From: Physella acuta
Taxonomy: Eukaryota > Mollusca > Gastropoda > Physidae
Length of the DNA: 64,000 bases
Assembly (NCBI RefSeq): GCF_028476545.1
Contig: NW_026732286.1
Location: 1 to 64,000 of the forward strand
Reading direction: 5' to 3'
Shown here: positions 1-12,135 of the stretch, in pieces
How the letters are laid out: each line of letters starts with the position of its first letter
How positions within the stretch are numbered: the stretch's first letter is position 1
The notes under the pieces: generated by a model
The model's database searches: none
What the model was told of the DNA's origin: nothing
What the model saw: only the letters and a program-made list of their open reading frames with translations
Program-made: the position numbers and the translations under genes

Positions 1-218
1 AGCGCCCCCCCCCCCGCATGCACACACACACACAAAGCTTTTTGGAGCACTTTTTATTCAAACAACTGTTACTATGGTTACGGTTCACAAAATATGTGTG
101 CAATAATTCTACTCACATGGCCCACCTTTTCCTCTGACAATGAAACAACACTCTGAAAACTAGGAGTAAAAATTTTGGAAACAATCTAATATATGACAAC
201 CTCATCTACCCCTCTACG

Positions 219-329
<111 letters not shown>

Positions 330-1019
330 CACGTTTTGTGTTGGGATACCGTAATATAACCATGGGGGAAAGTTCCAGATTATGCCATAGGAATTACCTA
401 TGTTGGGTTTGCTAAAGCAGATATTTTTTCCACACAATAGTTTGTGATTTAGAATATCCAGGGGCGTCTGGTGACCCGGCGTGACCTGTTGTATTGGCGT
501 CCATAGCAACATGGCTGCGTGATATACGGATCATGATCAATCGATTTTGAAGTTTGTGTTTTTGAATTCCGGAGAGAGAAAATTGTAATGGACTTGAAAA
601 AATTTGAGCAGCTTCTTTTTCCCGTGAATGACAAGTTCAATTTTGTCAAGTACTTTGACAAGTAGTGACAATGTGGAGATCCATCGTGTTCGATTAGAAA
701 AAATAGCCATTGTAGCTAAAATTTGGCTTTTTGACTCAATTTCGTACCAAAGAGAGGGGTTTGGCTGCTCTTACGAAGAATTTTGTAGAAATCGATTCCT
801 TCTTTAAAATAATAACCAAAAATTAACTGGTTTTTACTTTTTCAAAGGAAAAAAAATTACTTATGGTTTGAATCAAATTTAATTAAAATGGAATAAAATT
901 AATCAAATACAGCAGCATCTCATTGGCTAGTGGGACTCAAGGATTTGTATGGAAGGGAATTATTTTTTTACCTGCACCACAATAAGATGCTTAGTTCGTG
1001 AGCTTAGGCAATAAAATGT

Positions 1020-1160
1020 TGTGGATGCATTTTGTTGTGATTTGGTTATTATCTGATGCATTTAGCTGTGGATTTGGTCATTATCTGATGCATTTTTTGT
1101 GATTTGGTTATTATCTGATGCATTTTGTTGTGATTTGATTATTATCTGATGCATTTTGCC
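1020..1160. repeat. Tandem repeat, about 34-bp unit
   Basis: Four to five degenerate copies built on the words 'tgatttggttattatctgat' and 'gcattttg'. Non-coding. Confidence 0.8.
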
Positions 1161-1239
1161 AAGGTTTCGGTCGTGATCTGGAGTACAGATGTTTCTTATC
1201 TGATGTTTAGAAATATCGGAGATTAATACAGAAACAATA

Positions 1240-1435
1240 TCATAGCTGTAATAAAGAGATGTCAACATCTTAACTGTAATGTAGAGATGTCAACATCATA
1301 TCTGTAATAGATATCAACATCACAGTTGTAATAAAGAAATGTCAGCATCATAACTGTAATAAAGAGATGTAAACATCAAAGCTGTAATGTAGAGATGTTA
1401 TCATCAAATCTGTAAATTCACAAGTGTCTACATCA
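1240..1435. repeat. Tandem repeat, about 31-bp unit
   Basis: Six or so degenerate copies of 'ctgtaataaagagatgtcaa' followed by 'catcat'. The array is distinct from the one at 1020-1160. Confidence 0.8.
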
Positions 1436-1709
1436 TAGCTATGATGATTTTGTTCGCTTCGAAAAGTTTAGAGACGATAGCATACACATCAACTTCTGTG
1501 AATGAAACTTCTATCTTTGAATTACCAATGGACAGCTGCAGATAGTTAGGGCGTTTTCCTAGATCTAAATTTTATTTATTAAAAAAAAAGAAGCCATTCT
1601 CTCCCCTTGTTTCTCCTTGAAGTGGGTAATTGAAGGACTGGACGACCAAGTCCACCATTAAAACCTCATTACGGTACTGACAGATGGACGTTTGTGGCTT
1701 CCTAGCCTC

Positions 1710-1845
1710 ATGTGAGTGTGTGTGTGAGTCTGTGGGTAACTGTACGTGTGTGGGTAACTGTATGTGTGTGGGTAACTGTATGTGTGTGTGTCTGTGTGTG
1801 TGTGTGTGTCTGTGTCTGTGTGTCTGTGTGTCTGTGTATACTGAC
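1710..1845. repeat. TG-rich microsatellite with 'gggtaactgta' interruptions
   Basis: TG/TC dinucleotide tract in which the word 'gggtaactgtatgtgtgt' recurs. Open frames on both strands here only reflect the repeat. Confidence 0.9.
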
Positions 1846-1949
1846 GTGTATTGGGTAGCATTATCGACCTTTCTTTTTCTTTCTCAATAGAAAACTAGTC
1901 ATGGGCTAAGATGGATTCTTTCTAAATCATTGATCTCATTAAGTGTGTG

Positions 1950-1950
<1 letters not shown>

Positions 1951-2023
<73 letters not shown>
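1951..2023. repeat. (TA)n microsatellite
   Basis: About 70 bp of TA dinucleotide, immediately upstream of a diverged SINE. Confidence 0.95.
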
Positions 2024-2026
<3 letters not shown>

Positions 2027-2159
2027 GCGTTGCCGGTACATTACAGACCACACATTTTTTTACTGGCTACAAAATGCAAGCACCGGCAGGCGTGCTATAA
2101 ATAACAATGTTACACGAACCCCGGCTACATACTTGAGATAAGTTACGACAAAAAGTTAT

Positions 2160-2425
2160 GCACCCTTTCGAATCTTCCAGTCCATGTGGCAGATGAAGTA
2201 GAGTTTGTTTCAGCGATCATGGCGTAATGCAGGGATAGTGTGGTCAGCATTATCCATATCCACTTTTACTTTTTCTAACGCGAGTCAGGTACCCATTAAA
2301 CCTGGGTGGACTCAGGGACGCCGTACGGACATTAAACCCCCTGGCATCCGATCTCGAAGTTACGACCAAGATTAAATTTAAATCAACGGACGGAATAAGT
2401 CAATACGAAAGCTGAGCTATCGCTG
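2160..2425 (-). mobile_element. tRNA-derived SINE, diverged copy
   Basis: Reverse-oriented copy of the SINE family that recurs through the window. Recognisable words on + are 'ccatgtggcagatgaagtag', 'gggatagtgtggtcagca', 'gcgagtcaggtacccat' and 'gggtggactcagggacg'. The tRNA-like head, which would be near 2340-2420, is badly eroded. Confidence 0.75.
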
Positions 2426-3600
2426 ATCGACCTTGACCCTGCTCTATTTATATTTTTACCATCCATTACGAAAGGGGAGGGGGTAGGTCTTCGCGCGCTG
2501 AGGAAATGATAGTCATAAGAAGCAGCACTCGTTCAGTGCAATTAAGAGGTTCTAAATCTGTTCTTAAAAAGACCACACAAGTAAGATTGTACATTTTTAA
2601 AAACGTTGTTGCGACTGTTAGCTCACCTTTTTATTGTTTCGTTCATTTTCAACCAGGATCTTTAAATGTAAAGCGTTTAAAGTCGAGTTATCGGATTTCT
2701 TTGGCCAGATAAATTTTGAAGATCCCGAGCTCAAAAGGAAACCTTAATGTATCTTGTCATATAAAGCAGATGTGTGTATTCCACGGTCGTGGACCCCATA
2801 CTGTCGCTGTTGTTTTAGACAAGATGTGTGTCGGTGGGAGGGAGGCAAAATCTTGTCTTGTGTTTTGTCATTTAAAGGCGGGGTGGGGGGGGGGGGGGTA
2901 ATTGAGATTACTAACAAGTCACTTGATTTTACAGTAGACAAAGGAATATTTGTAATGAGTTACGACTTGAAGGTTTTTTCTTTAGTAAGGTTCGGGCCTA
3001 GAGGTAAACTGGAATAGGGTATTGATATTGGTGACATTGATTTTAATTAAATATCAATTCTTTTTTAGATGACGTTTCTCTTTTGTGTTGTTGTTTTGTT
3101 TTGTTTTGTTTGTTTGTTGTTTTGTTTTGTTTTGTTTTGTTTGTTTGTTGTTTGTTTGTGTTTTTTTGGGGGGAGGGGGGGGGTAAGAGAAAAGTATTAT
3201 GTTAGTCCAGTAGAATTATATTAATACACAACACACGCGTGGGCAAGGTTAACTAAGATCTTTGGTGTTTTAGAGTCATGGTTGTTTATTTCAGATTTTG
3301 TTTACATGTTGTAGCTATTGTTTAAACACCCTCGCATTTTTTTAATGTTACTGAATCACCTGGGGGGGGGGGTTAAAAATGGAAAAATTAATTAATACTA
3401 ATAGTTTCGCTGTCTGTGTATGTATGTATGTATGTATCTGACAAGAACGCTCTGTCTGACAAGAACGCTCTAGAGAAAACATAAGCAAAAATTCTATCTG
3501 ACAAGAACGCTATAGAGAAAACACAAGGAAATTAAAAACATGCACAGTTTTTCGAAAAACGAAGTATGACGTCGACACATTTAGCATAGAGTTGAAAATA
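2426..3600. other. Non-coding stretch with G runs and TTTTG repeats
   Basis: No exon with credible splice sites or family similarity is seen. It contains a 17-18-base G run near 2883-2899, a TTTTG/TTTG microsatellite at about 3085-3165, G runs near 3170-3182 and 3361-3372, and a short TATG repeat near 3418-3437. Confidence 0.6.
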
Positions 3601-4520
3601 ATCTCAAGGCGGAAAGTGCACACAGTAATATAATGACGTCATTGATTATCGCGTAAACATTGAATAAAAAGGAAATGTTGTCTAATCTAAATGGTTTGCG
3701 TGAAGAGTTTCTTGCATACAATTCTTCGGGTAGGGGCGAAGCCCCACCCCACGCGTAAGAACGTCTGAGCCCCCCCCCCCCCCTCCCCAACTCAAAAGAA
3801 ATTTCTTCATCGATACTCTATAATAAAATTACCGCCTAATTAATGTGTCTAATCTAAAAAGTGGTTTTCTTGCAATTTCTTTAATGCAATTCTTCGGGTA
3901 GTGGCTAAGCGCGACACCAGTGTTTCTTTCAGACTTTTTCCTCCCCGGAGAGGGGTGAGTAATTGAAATTTTCGGGGGCGGGGGGTAGAATTTTCGGGAA
4001 GGGGGGCGGACACTGGAAAAAGTATATAATTATATTTCGTTGAATGGGACGGTAGACATGATTTTTTTGGGAGTGGGGGGTGGGGGGTAGGGGGGTGGGG
4101 GGGGTGGTGTGTGTGGGGGGGGAGGGGGGTGGGGTGGGGTGGTTTCCTCATCGATACTCTATAATAAAATTACCGCCTAATTAATGTGTCTAATCTAAAA
4201 AGTGGTTTTCTCGCAATTTCTTTAATGCAATTCTTCGCGTAGTGGCTAAGCGCGACACCAGTGTTTCTTTCAGACTTTTTCCTCCCCGGAGAGGGGTGGG
4301 GGTACTTGAAATTTTCGGGGGCGGGGGTAGAATTTTCGGGGAGGGGGCGGACACTGGAAAAAGTATATAATTATATTTCGTTGAATGGGACGGTAGACAT
4401 GTTTTTTTGGGGGTGGGGGTGGGTGGGTGGGGGTGGGGGGTGGTGTGTGGGGTGGGTGGGGGTGGGAGGGGTGGGGGTGGTGTGTGTGGGGGGGGGTGGG
4501 TTGGTTTTAGTTTAGAGAAA
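3600..4520. repeat. Tandem duplication (341-bp period) carrying two MITE copies
   Basis: The segment from 3807 recurs from 4148 with a period of 341 bp: the same words ('tcatcgatactctataataa', 'taattaatgtgtctaatct', 'gtggctaagcgcgacaccag') appear in order, followed by the same G-rich element. A weaker third copy covers roughly 3670-3745. The G-rich element begins at 3918 and 4259 with 'cagtgtttctttcagac', the terminus of the G-run MITE family also present at 5281, 12136, 47349 and about 49200-49600. Confidence 0.85.
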
Positions 4521-5272
4521 AGAGACAGCACTATCAACCTAGCGCCCGGTGTATCCTTCCTCAACGGGCCATTTTTCTCGTATTGCAATAATAAGCTAAG
4601 GAAATGTTCTCCGTACTTTAGTCAGCAATTCAAAAAATAAGAAGAAAAAAATATCTGAATTAAATTAGTTAAATTCAAATAGGCTTACTCGAGTTGAAAT
4701 AAGTACCCAGTTAATTAACTTGTTGATACAAAGTATTAAACATTTTTAGAACCCCTGCATAGGGTATGTGTGACTTAATCACATTTCGCCGTTGGATTCC
4801 TCGCCCCACTAATCTAATCCAAACCCCGGGATCTACCAGAGTACTCCAACATTAAACCAACAGGATCGCATTACTTCCCCTTTAGCCCATGACGAACGAC
4901 AACTCTAATTGAGCAATTGTTTCCCCTTGTGGCGCTCGCTGCTGTGACGTTGATCGGGCGCTTAGAGCTTTAAATACAGGGAAAATAGTGGGTTTTTTAT
5001 TTAGTGCGCATGTGTTTTTGTAGTCTCGAACTTTTCGAATTGCATTACAGTTTTTACGTGTTAGCTGTCGTGTGCTAACACTAGACCACGCCATCCGTTC
5101 TTTGGATAAGTTAGATCATGTGGAATCTTATTTTTTGATAGCTATTCTACGAATTCTAGATTTTTTAACCCTTTTTATTAGAAGAAGGGGGGGGGGGGGG
5201 GTTCGGAGACAGGCACTGGTGTCAGGTTTAAAATATAAAAATTTAAAAATCAACGAATGACTAGATTACCAC
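4521..5272. other. No gene seen
   Basis: AT-rich, otherwise unremarkable DNA with one long G run near 5188-5203. No open frame shows family similarity or convincing splice sites. Confidence 0.6.
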
Positions 5273-5280
5273 CTAACCAC

Positions 5281-5471
5281 CTAAGTTTCTTCCATGCATC
5301 TCTTCGCCCGCCACCCCCCCCCCCTCCCGAAGAAAGTCTACCGCTCCCACCACCCCCCCTCCCTACGAAATGGAAAATATATACTCTGAGATTTTAGTCC
5401 GCCCCCCGAAAATTTCAAGAAGGCTCCCCCCCCCCCCCCCCCCCGTAGAAAAAAGTCTGAAAGAAACACTG
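5281..5471 (-). mobile_element. G-run MITE, hAT-type, 191 bp
   Basis: Ends are inverted: the left starts 'ctaagtttcttccatgc' and the right ends 'ctgaaagaaacactg'. Flanking 8-mers are near-identical target duplications (5273-5280 'ctaaccac', 5472-5479 'ccaaccac'). The interior is four long C runs separated by short words, including an 'aaatggaaaatatatact' core shared with the other copies. An 8-bp duplication plus CAG-type ends suggests hAT mobilisation; no transposase is carried. Confidence 0.8.
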
Positions 5472-5639
5472 CCAACCACAAAACGTTATATTCAATGTTC
5501 TTTTTATGGTAATTATAACGGGGGTCAAGGAATTAGCAAAACTGTAAGAAAAGGCTTATTCGTATTCAAATTATTTGTAAGTAAACAATATAATTACACC
5601 TTTCTAATTTGTTTTTATAGGATTTTTTTAACCTCGCTG

Positions 5640-6215
5640 TGTTACCCACGAAACCACATTGTCACACACCCACATAACAACATTATAAAGCAACTACATA
5701 ACCGCATACCCACACAACCACACTCACATAACCACACAGTCTCACTGTGACACAACCACACTGAAATACAACGACACATCCACATTACCACACAACCACA
5801 CACACTCATACCACCACATAATCAAACACACATCTACACATCCACACACCCATACACGCCCAACCCCACGCTACCACACACCCACACAAAAATAAGCCAC
5901 ACACACACACAACCACACTGCAATACGTCCACAGATAGTCCCACATCCACCCACACTCACAAACATACACCCACAAAGCCTCACACACACACAACCACAC
6001 TGCAATACGTCCACAGATAGTCCCACACCCACCCACACTCACAAACATACACCCACAAAGCCTCACACACACACAACCACACTGCAATACGTCCACAGAT
6101 AGTCCCACACCCACCCACACTCACAAACACCCACCCATACCCTCACACACACTCACGCAACCACACACCACCAAACACCCACATAACCACACACAATCAC
6201 ACAACCACACAGCTG
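5640..6215. repeat. CCACA-rich satellite with an 82-bp higher-order unit
   Basis: Irregular CCACA/ACCACA repeats. Within them three longer units recur at an exact 82-bp spacing, marked by 'caatacgtccacagatagtc' at 5921, 6003 and 6085. Confidence 0.9.
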
Positions 6216-7136
6216 CATCACGCGATACAAATCAAAGCCGAATCACCGCGAGCATCAACCCCACATCAAGACGGAATCCAATCAGCTATGCCCAGATTGA
6301 ATTATCTCCCTCTAGCTCCCACCATTTCTCCATCATATTCAGCAAAAATAACCCCTCGTCTGAATACAACCGCACTAGAACATCAGAAAATTATTAACGA
6401 AACATTTCTTTCTTCACTTATTTAATATCTTCAGCATTCGTTGAAACTGTATCTTGTAATCAGTTATCAAACTAAATTAATGAATTACTTCCCTTGACGA
6501 AAGAAAAATTTCTTAGAGTTTAGATAATTTTTTAAATGTGTGCAGTACAAAAAAAATCAATATTCTAATTAAATTTGTTTAAGCTTTCGTTATGAAATGG
6601 ATTAAAAAATACATACAAGCAAACAGAAGACCTTTTTGTGGATATGAAATCCATAGAGCTAGTGTTTATTTACAAACGATTAACTGACTTTTTATGAGCA
6701 TCTGTTCAGCCAATTTCAACACGCTTTTTTAATGGTCATCAAAGCATACTTCGACAAGACAGTGTCTATACGGGACGAGACTCTGTCTTCGTGAAACTGT
6801 CTTTGTGGGACATCAAGGTGTCTCCACGAGACTGTCTTGACAAGTGAGGACACTGTTAATTCACGAGACAGCCACCTCATTGTTATTGTGGTAACGTAGT
6901 ACGAACACCACCACCTTTTGTCATCCGATGCTAATGATGAACTCTTACATCAAGCGCAGGCTACTTTTTTATGTGGCATTTGTTAGATCAGAGACGAGTC
7001 ATTTGTCCGTCTATTGATTAACTATTTATCCTCTTAGTATCCCTTGTTCCCATCTATTTTTCCGCTTAGTGTTTACCAGTTTCTAAACATTTTCAGTCCA
7101 ACATTTGGTCCGTTATTAGTCCACTATTCACCATTT
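6216..7136. other. No gene seen
   Basis: AT-rich sequence. Near 6750-6870 there are a few degenerate repeats of 'gagactgtcttcgtg'-like words. Nothing codes convincingly. Confidence 0.6.
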
Positions 7137-7890
7137 AAACTAGACTGCTAACCCGTAAGTCTCGACTTCGAATCCAGGTTCAAGTCAGTAGGCCGTCCCT
7201 GAGTCCACCCAGCTTTGATGGGTCACGTTAGGTAAAGTATAGACTGCTAGACGGCTACAGGACATTAGCCCCCCCCCCGACATTTCCCCCGGACATTTCC
7301 CCCCCCCCCCCGTATTTACCCCCCTGTCAATTACCCCCAGTGTAATTACCCCCCGCCCCCCTCTCCCCCCATTTACCAAGATAGAATCCTGATTCTAACT
7401 CCAACTCTATACATATATATTACCTTAATCGTAACCTTAAGACAAAGACGAAAAACCTAAGAATTCACCTCACCCTAAAATAAACACAAAACCAAACAAA
7501 AATCTAGACTTTCATTTAAGCCTAACCCTGATCTTAACACTAACCCTAGCCCTAGCCCTAAACTTAGCCCTAACCCTAACTCTAACCTTAACCTTAACCC
7601 TAGCCCTAACCCTATCGCTAACCCTAGCTGAACCTTAAGCTATGACCGGGAGGTAATGTCCTACTGGGCGGGGGGTAATTGACAGGGGAGTAATTACTTC
7701 GGGGTGTAATGACGGGGGGGGGGGAAATGTCCGGGGGTAATTGACGGGGGGGGGGGGGGGGGGTAATGCCCTGTTTCCGGCTGGGCATAGTGCTGACTAC
7801 ACTATCCCTTCATATGCCGAGGTCACAGAAACAGGTGAACCCTACTTCACTTGCCCCATAGACCGTCAGGTTTGAATAGGGAACTTTACC
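7137..7890 (+). mobile_element. SINE split by an inserted element
   Basis: The SINE body begins at about 7137 ('aactagactgctaacccg', a B-box-like 'cttcgaatccagg', then 'gagtccacccagctttgatg') and breaks off at about 7256. It resumes at about 7775 with 'cggctgggcatagtgctgac' and runs through 'catatgccgaggtcac' to 7890. The gap is filled by the inverted-repeat element 7257-7774. Confidence 0.8.
7257..7774. mobile_element. Inverted-repeat element with telomere-like core
   Basis: The left end reads 'acaggacattagcccc'; the reverse complement of the right end reads 'acagggcattaccccc'. Both flanks hold matched words in inverted order, such as 'ggacatttccccc' and 'gtcaattaccccc', separated by C runs on the left and G runs on the right. 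The middle (about 7520-7625) is degenerate CCCTAA/CCCTAG. It interrupts a SINE, so it is the younger of the two. No coding capacity; the superfamily is not recognised. Confidence 0.7.
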
Positions 7891-7894
7891 TTTT

Positions 7895-8180
7895 TATTCA
7901 CTATTTAGTTGTCGATTATATGTCCACTGTTCGCCACTTCCTTTTCTACTATTTGTCCACTATTCGGCGATTTTTTTTTGTCCATTATATGTTCACTATT
8001 TACCATTAAATTGCCCTATATTTGCCCCTATTCACTTTCCCTTCCCCATCGTAAAACGCAAGACTACTTCATATACACTTTTTACAAACAACGTAAGAGT
8101 AAGAACTAGCTGTATCCAATCTTCTAGATTATTTATCCACTACTTCCCACAACCATAGTCCATCAACAATCTCTTCGTAT
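7895..8180. repeat. Degenerate 'ttgtccactattc' repeats
   Basis: The word family 'tatttgtccactattcgcca' recurs five or more times with drift; related words occur near 7000-7130. Non-coding. Confidence 0.6.
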
Positions 8181-8444
8181 TTTGTTCATGTGTGTATTGG
8201 CCACTCATCCAGTATAGTACTTCAAATCTTAATTAAACCAATCAAAACACACCCTCCACCCCCCTCTGGCGTTGGCACCACCGCCCACCACCCCGCTCAT
8301 AAGTGCCATCCAGCACTTCACACCTGTAACAGTTATACAACGGTTTGCACTCGACGTACCTGTCCTACAGGTGTTTCCCACCTTTCGGTGTGGTTTATTC
8401 AAAGTCTGGAGCCCGCTTACATCTGCGCATGCGCAGGAAGTAAT

Positions 8445-8920
8445 TGCCAGAGAGACGTCTTATTATTACGTCTTTAGCCTAGTTCTTTTCGTGGGGGTAA
8501 GACGTCTTTTAATTGAGCCCAGTAATTTTCTTCAAGAGAAAAAGACGTTTTTTCTTAATTAGATCCAGTACTTTTCTGAAAGGCAAAGACGTCTTTTAAT
8601 TGAACCCAGTACTTTTCATCAAGAGTAAAAGACTTTTTTTTAATTTTAGACGCATTACTTTTCTGAGCCCCATACTTGTCTTGAAAAGAAATGACGGTTG
8701 TTTAATTAAATAAAGTATTTTTATGAAAGGCCTAGACGTCTTGTATGTAACTCCATTACCATTCTGAAAAGCAAAGACGTCCTTTAAGCCTACTTTTTTT
8801 AGGGCAATAACGTCCTTTAAACACATTACAAAGACGTCATTCAATAACCCAGTACATTTTTTTTTTAAAGATAAAAACGCCCTTAAAGCCCAGAAATTTT
8901 CTTACATGCAAAGACACCCG
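8445..8920. repeat. Degenerate tandem array around AAGACGTC
   Basis: About nine units of 45-60 bp, each with 'aaagacgtcttttaattgag' or a variant followed by 'cccagtacttttctga'. Drift between units indicates an old array. Confidence 0.85.
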
Positions 8921-10170
8921 ACGTGTAATTTTCGTCTAAAACTAACTTTAAGCTGCCGAAATTACTTTGGAATTTGTATATTTCCTTTCCTTAAAATTGG
9001 ATTACTTAAAAATCAATATCAAGGATAAACATGAATGCTACGGAATAATTTGATATTTAAAGTAACGGCTGAAACAATTGTATACTCTGTATTTGAATAG
9101 TTTTGTTTGTATTCGTACTCGTAGCCGGATTCGTGTTCGATTTTCTGTCATGTGGTAGAATCGATATTCTAGCCTTGTGAAACATTTCATGTTCGTCTTT
9201 TACTTGTGTAGTTTTCATATCGAAGAGTTCGATTTTTTACGACTGATGTTTAATTTCGTTTCTTTTGAGCGAGTCTGTTTTTTCTATCTTAAATGGAATA
9301 TAAATTATAGAATTATCGATCCGGGGATTGAATATCATTTTTTTTATCAATAAAACAGCTTCAGGCAAATACTGGCGCCATCCAATGAATTGATCAAATG
9401 TTTGATCAATTATTTGATGATACAAAAAAAATCTGAAGAGTGCAAAGATAAAGATAGGATGTTTGATGTTTTATGAAAGGTGTAGAGAGAACAGTGAATC
9501 TCTCAGAGAGAGAGAGGGTGGTGTTTTAGAGAGAGGCATTGAGGTGTTGTTGTTGTTGTTTTTTAAATCTCCAAAGGGGGAATAACTATGCTTTACAAAG
9601 ACAACGACTGTATTTTAAAGAGAACATTTTGCATATTTTAGATAAAGAAAATTTGATATTTTAAAGAAAATGTGATATTTAGATAAGATAGATATGTTAT
9701 TTTTTTAAAGATAAAAATATTAAAAGACAGAGAAATGTTGATGATATGTGGAGTAAAATTCGGATATTTTAAATATATAGATGACCAAGTTAAAAAGTTT
9801 AATAATTTTGCCATTCATAACAATATTTTTGGCATCTATCCAAAAAAATTTGGCCAACCATAACAATATTTTTGGCATCCATCAAAAATATTTCGGCCAC
9901 CCATCGAAATATTTCCGCCGTCTATCAAAGCCTTGTGTACATTCTGTGTACAAAGCGTGACGTCATGTCTAGCCAACAACCAAGCCGGAAGTCACGTGAA
10001 TAATGAATGAAATGTAAAAGGTTTCCCCCCATCATCTCCACCATTGCAGACGATAGGGTATCTAGTCACGTCTGCTAAACTCCGGACATCGGAGTGGACT
10101 TAGAGTACAACCTCGGGTTAGCGGCGGCTGTGGTTTGAGTTAGGGTTTGATACTGTGGGCTAAGATTATA
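8921..10170. other. No gene seen; short 'atatttttggcatc' array
   Basis: AT-rich sequence. 9796-9930 holds about four degenerate units of 'aacaatatttttggcatcca'. No supported exon. Confidence 0.6.
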
Positions 10171-10189
10171 AGCTTTATGTGACGGGGTA

Positions 10190-10400
10190 TCTAGTGGTAT
10201 GCCTAGACACTGACATTTAGAAATGCAGACATTTAGTATATGACATACGGACAATAATAGACATGTAGTACATGACATACAGCAAATGGCATACAGAAAT
10301 AGCAGACATGTAGTACATGACATGCAGCATATGGCAAGGTGTAGACAGTGACAGACATGTAGTATATGACATACAACATATGAAATTATATAGACAATGA
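10190..10400. repeat. Degenerate 'gacatgtagtacatgacata' array
   Basis: Four to six irregular copies of a 30-50-bp unit containing 'gacatgtagtacatgacata'. The open frame on the minus strand is a by-product of the repeat. Confidence 0.75.
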
Positions 10401-10559
10401 CAGACATCATTGGCCGGAGGTAGATCCGTAAAAGTTTTAGATCGTTAGTATTTATGATCTTTGAGCTTAGATCACACGTTTTAAAAATATTTTTGGCTTG
10501 TTTTTAAGCTTCCAAGCGCCTTTTAATATTTTCGCCTGCATGGTGATGTTTTGCCATTG

Positions 10560-10800
10560 AGATTTTGTATTGCAAATATTATAATTATTTTGACATTATC
10601 ATTTTTATATTATTAGTATTATTAGTACTTTTTATTATTATTGTCGTTTATTGCATTATTATTACTATTACAATTTTTAAAACCAGTATCTTTACTAGTA
10701 TCATTACCATTATCATTACCAGTAACATTATCATTAACGTTAACATTACCATTATCATCATCATTAACATTATCATCCTAATCATGATATTTGTTGTAGT
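10560..10800. repeat. ATT/ATC trinucleotide-rich tract
   Basis: Impure ATT, then ATTACC/ATTATC repeats ending about 60 bp before the splice acceptor of the GC-rich exon at 10884. Confidence 0.85.
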
Positions 10801-10883
10801 TCCGTGGTTTTTGTCGTACATTTTGTTTTAATTAATTAAAACACTTGATTACCATCCTGACGTGTTTCCTCTCCCGTCCGCAG

Positions 10884-11964
10884 CGAACGTCCTGAACCGA
10901 GTGGAGGAGCTGCGAGGGCCGTCCGTCGACTCGTACGACAAGCTCATCGCCTGGCTGGCCGAGATGGCCGAGAGCGACAACGTCGAGCTCGACACCTCCG
11001 TCTTCGTCTCCCAGCTCAACCGCGTCTGCGGGGGCGCCACGCAGAACAAGTACCTGGGCGTGTCCACCAGCAACGGGGGCGTCGTCCCCACCCCAGGGAG
11101 TTCCTTAGTTTGCGGGAGCCGGCGCCCGCCCAACCTCCGGCAGAATTCCACTTCCTGTGACAGCCACGCCAGTTCGGATCTCACGAGACCTCGCGGGTCT
11201 ACGAGATCGGAGGATTTTTTAGATCCGAAATCGGCTTGGAGGTCGGGGGTCAACTCTCGGCAGACGACCTTCAGCGATGACCTTGAGGAGGAAGACTCCG
11301 AGGTGAAGAACGCGTCCATGGAGTCGCTGTACAGCAGCACGGACCGAGACAGTGAGCTGGGCAGCATGTCCGCCTACGACGCCAAACGCGACGGGGAAAA
11401 CCCGAACGCGATGACGTGCTCGCCTATTTTTAGAACATCCCTCGCCAAGCGATTCTGCTGCGGGCGGAAACTTTTCGGCAGCCGGAACTGCAGCTCCAGC
11501 ACCGGAAATCTGGATTTATACGAGAGCGGCGACGCTTCTGATGAGACGTGCGGGACCAACGACGTGCTGAAGCGTCGGAGCGTCAGCTTGCTGAACCTGT
11601 CCCCTCCCGTGTCGATCCTCCCCGGGGAGAATATACCCAAGCTCGTCTTCACCAAAGAAGACGACGACATGTACGAGCTGACCCCGCGGATGGAGCTGAA
11701 GAGACAACGCCGGAAGATGAACCCGAGACCGGTTTCCTCGAGCCGGAAACCGGCTAAATTTGAAAGACAGACTTCCCTGCAGCCGGATCTCATCCCGACC
11801 ACTCCCCCGGTGCCGGTCACGGTAGTCGTGCCGCCCATTTTTACGACACCGCCGGAAACGGTCGCCGGAAAACCGCCGGATGTTCCGGTGTTTTTAGACG
11901 ACGCACTACTGGACGGAAATATCGCGGACATTCTCTTCTCCGTGGAAGCTCTGTGGCCAAGAAA
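10884..11964 (+). CDS. Single GC-rich coding exon of an unidentified gene
   Basis: An open reading frame of about 360 codons starts right after a pyrimidine-rich acceptor ('tttcctctcccgtccgcag' ending at 10883) and ends at a donor-like 'aaa|gtgagg' at 11964/11965. Entry phase is 1 and exit phase 2, so this is an internal exon and not a whole gene. The translation opens with a folded-looking segment (NVLNRVEELRGPSVDSYDKL, then IAWLAEMAES), continues as Ser/Arg-rich low-complexity sequence with a short Cys pair (RFCCGRK), a basic stretch (MELKRQRRKMNPRP) and a Pro/Thr/Val-rich part, and ends in NIADILFSVEALWPRK. Base composition is far more GC-rich than the surroundings. I do not recognise the family and cannot locate the neighbouring exons, which may lie outside the window. 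An intracellular regulatory or scaffold protein would fit the composition, but that is a guess. Confidence 0.7.
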
Positions 11965-12135
11965 GTGAGGTTTCTTCCTGGTCGTGTTTTTTTTTCTCTT
12001 TTACCCTCCCCCTAGTACAGGGGGAGGGGGTGCAGACGGAACATGCGCAAAGACTCGACACCCACTCGGCTCTGGAAGTGGGACTTAAATAATCGATTCC
12101 AGCCAAGATAAATATCTAGATCAAACAATCTTTGG

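Noticed and set aside
4190-4588. Pro/His-rich frame of 132 residues on the minus strand
   Set aside because: It reads through the G-run MITE and GGTGGG repeats; the composition is explained by the repeat.
10849-11931. Two antisense frames opposite the GC-rich exon
   Set aside because: GC-rich sequence suppresses stops on both strands; only the + frame is bounded by a strong acceptor and a donor in compatible phases.
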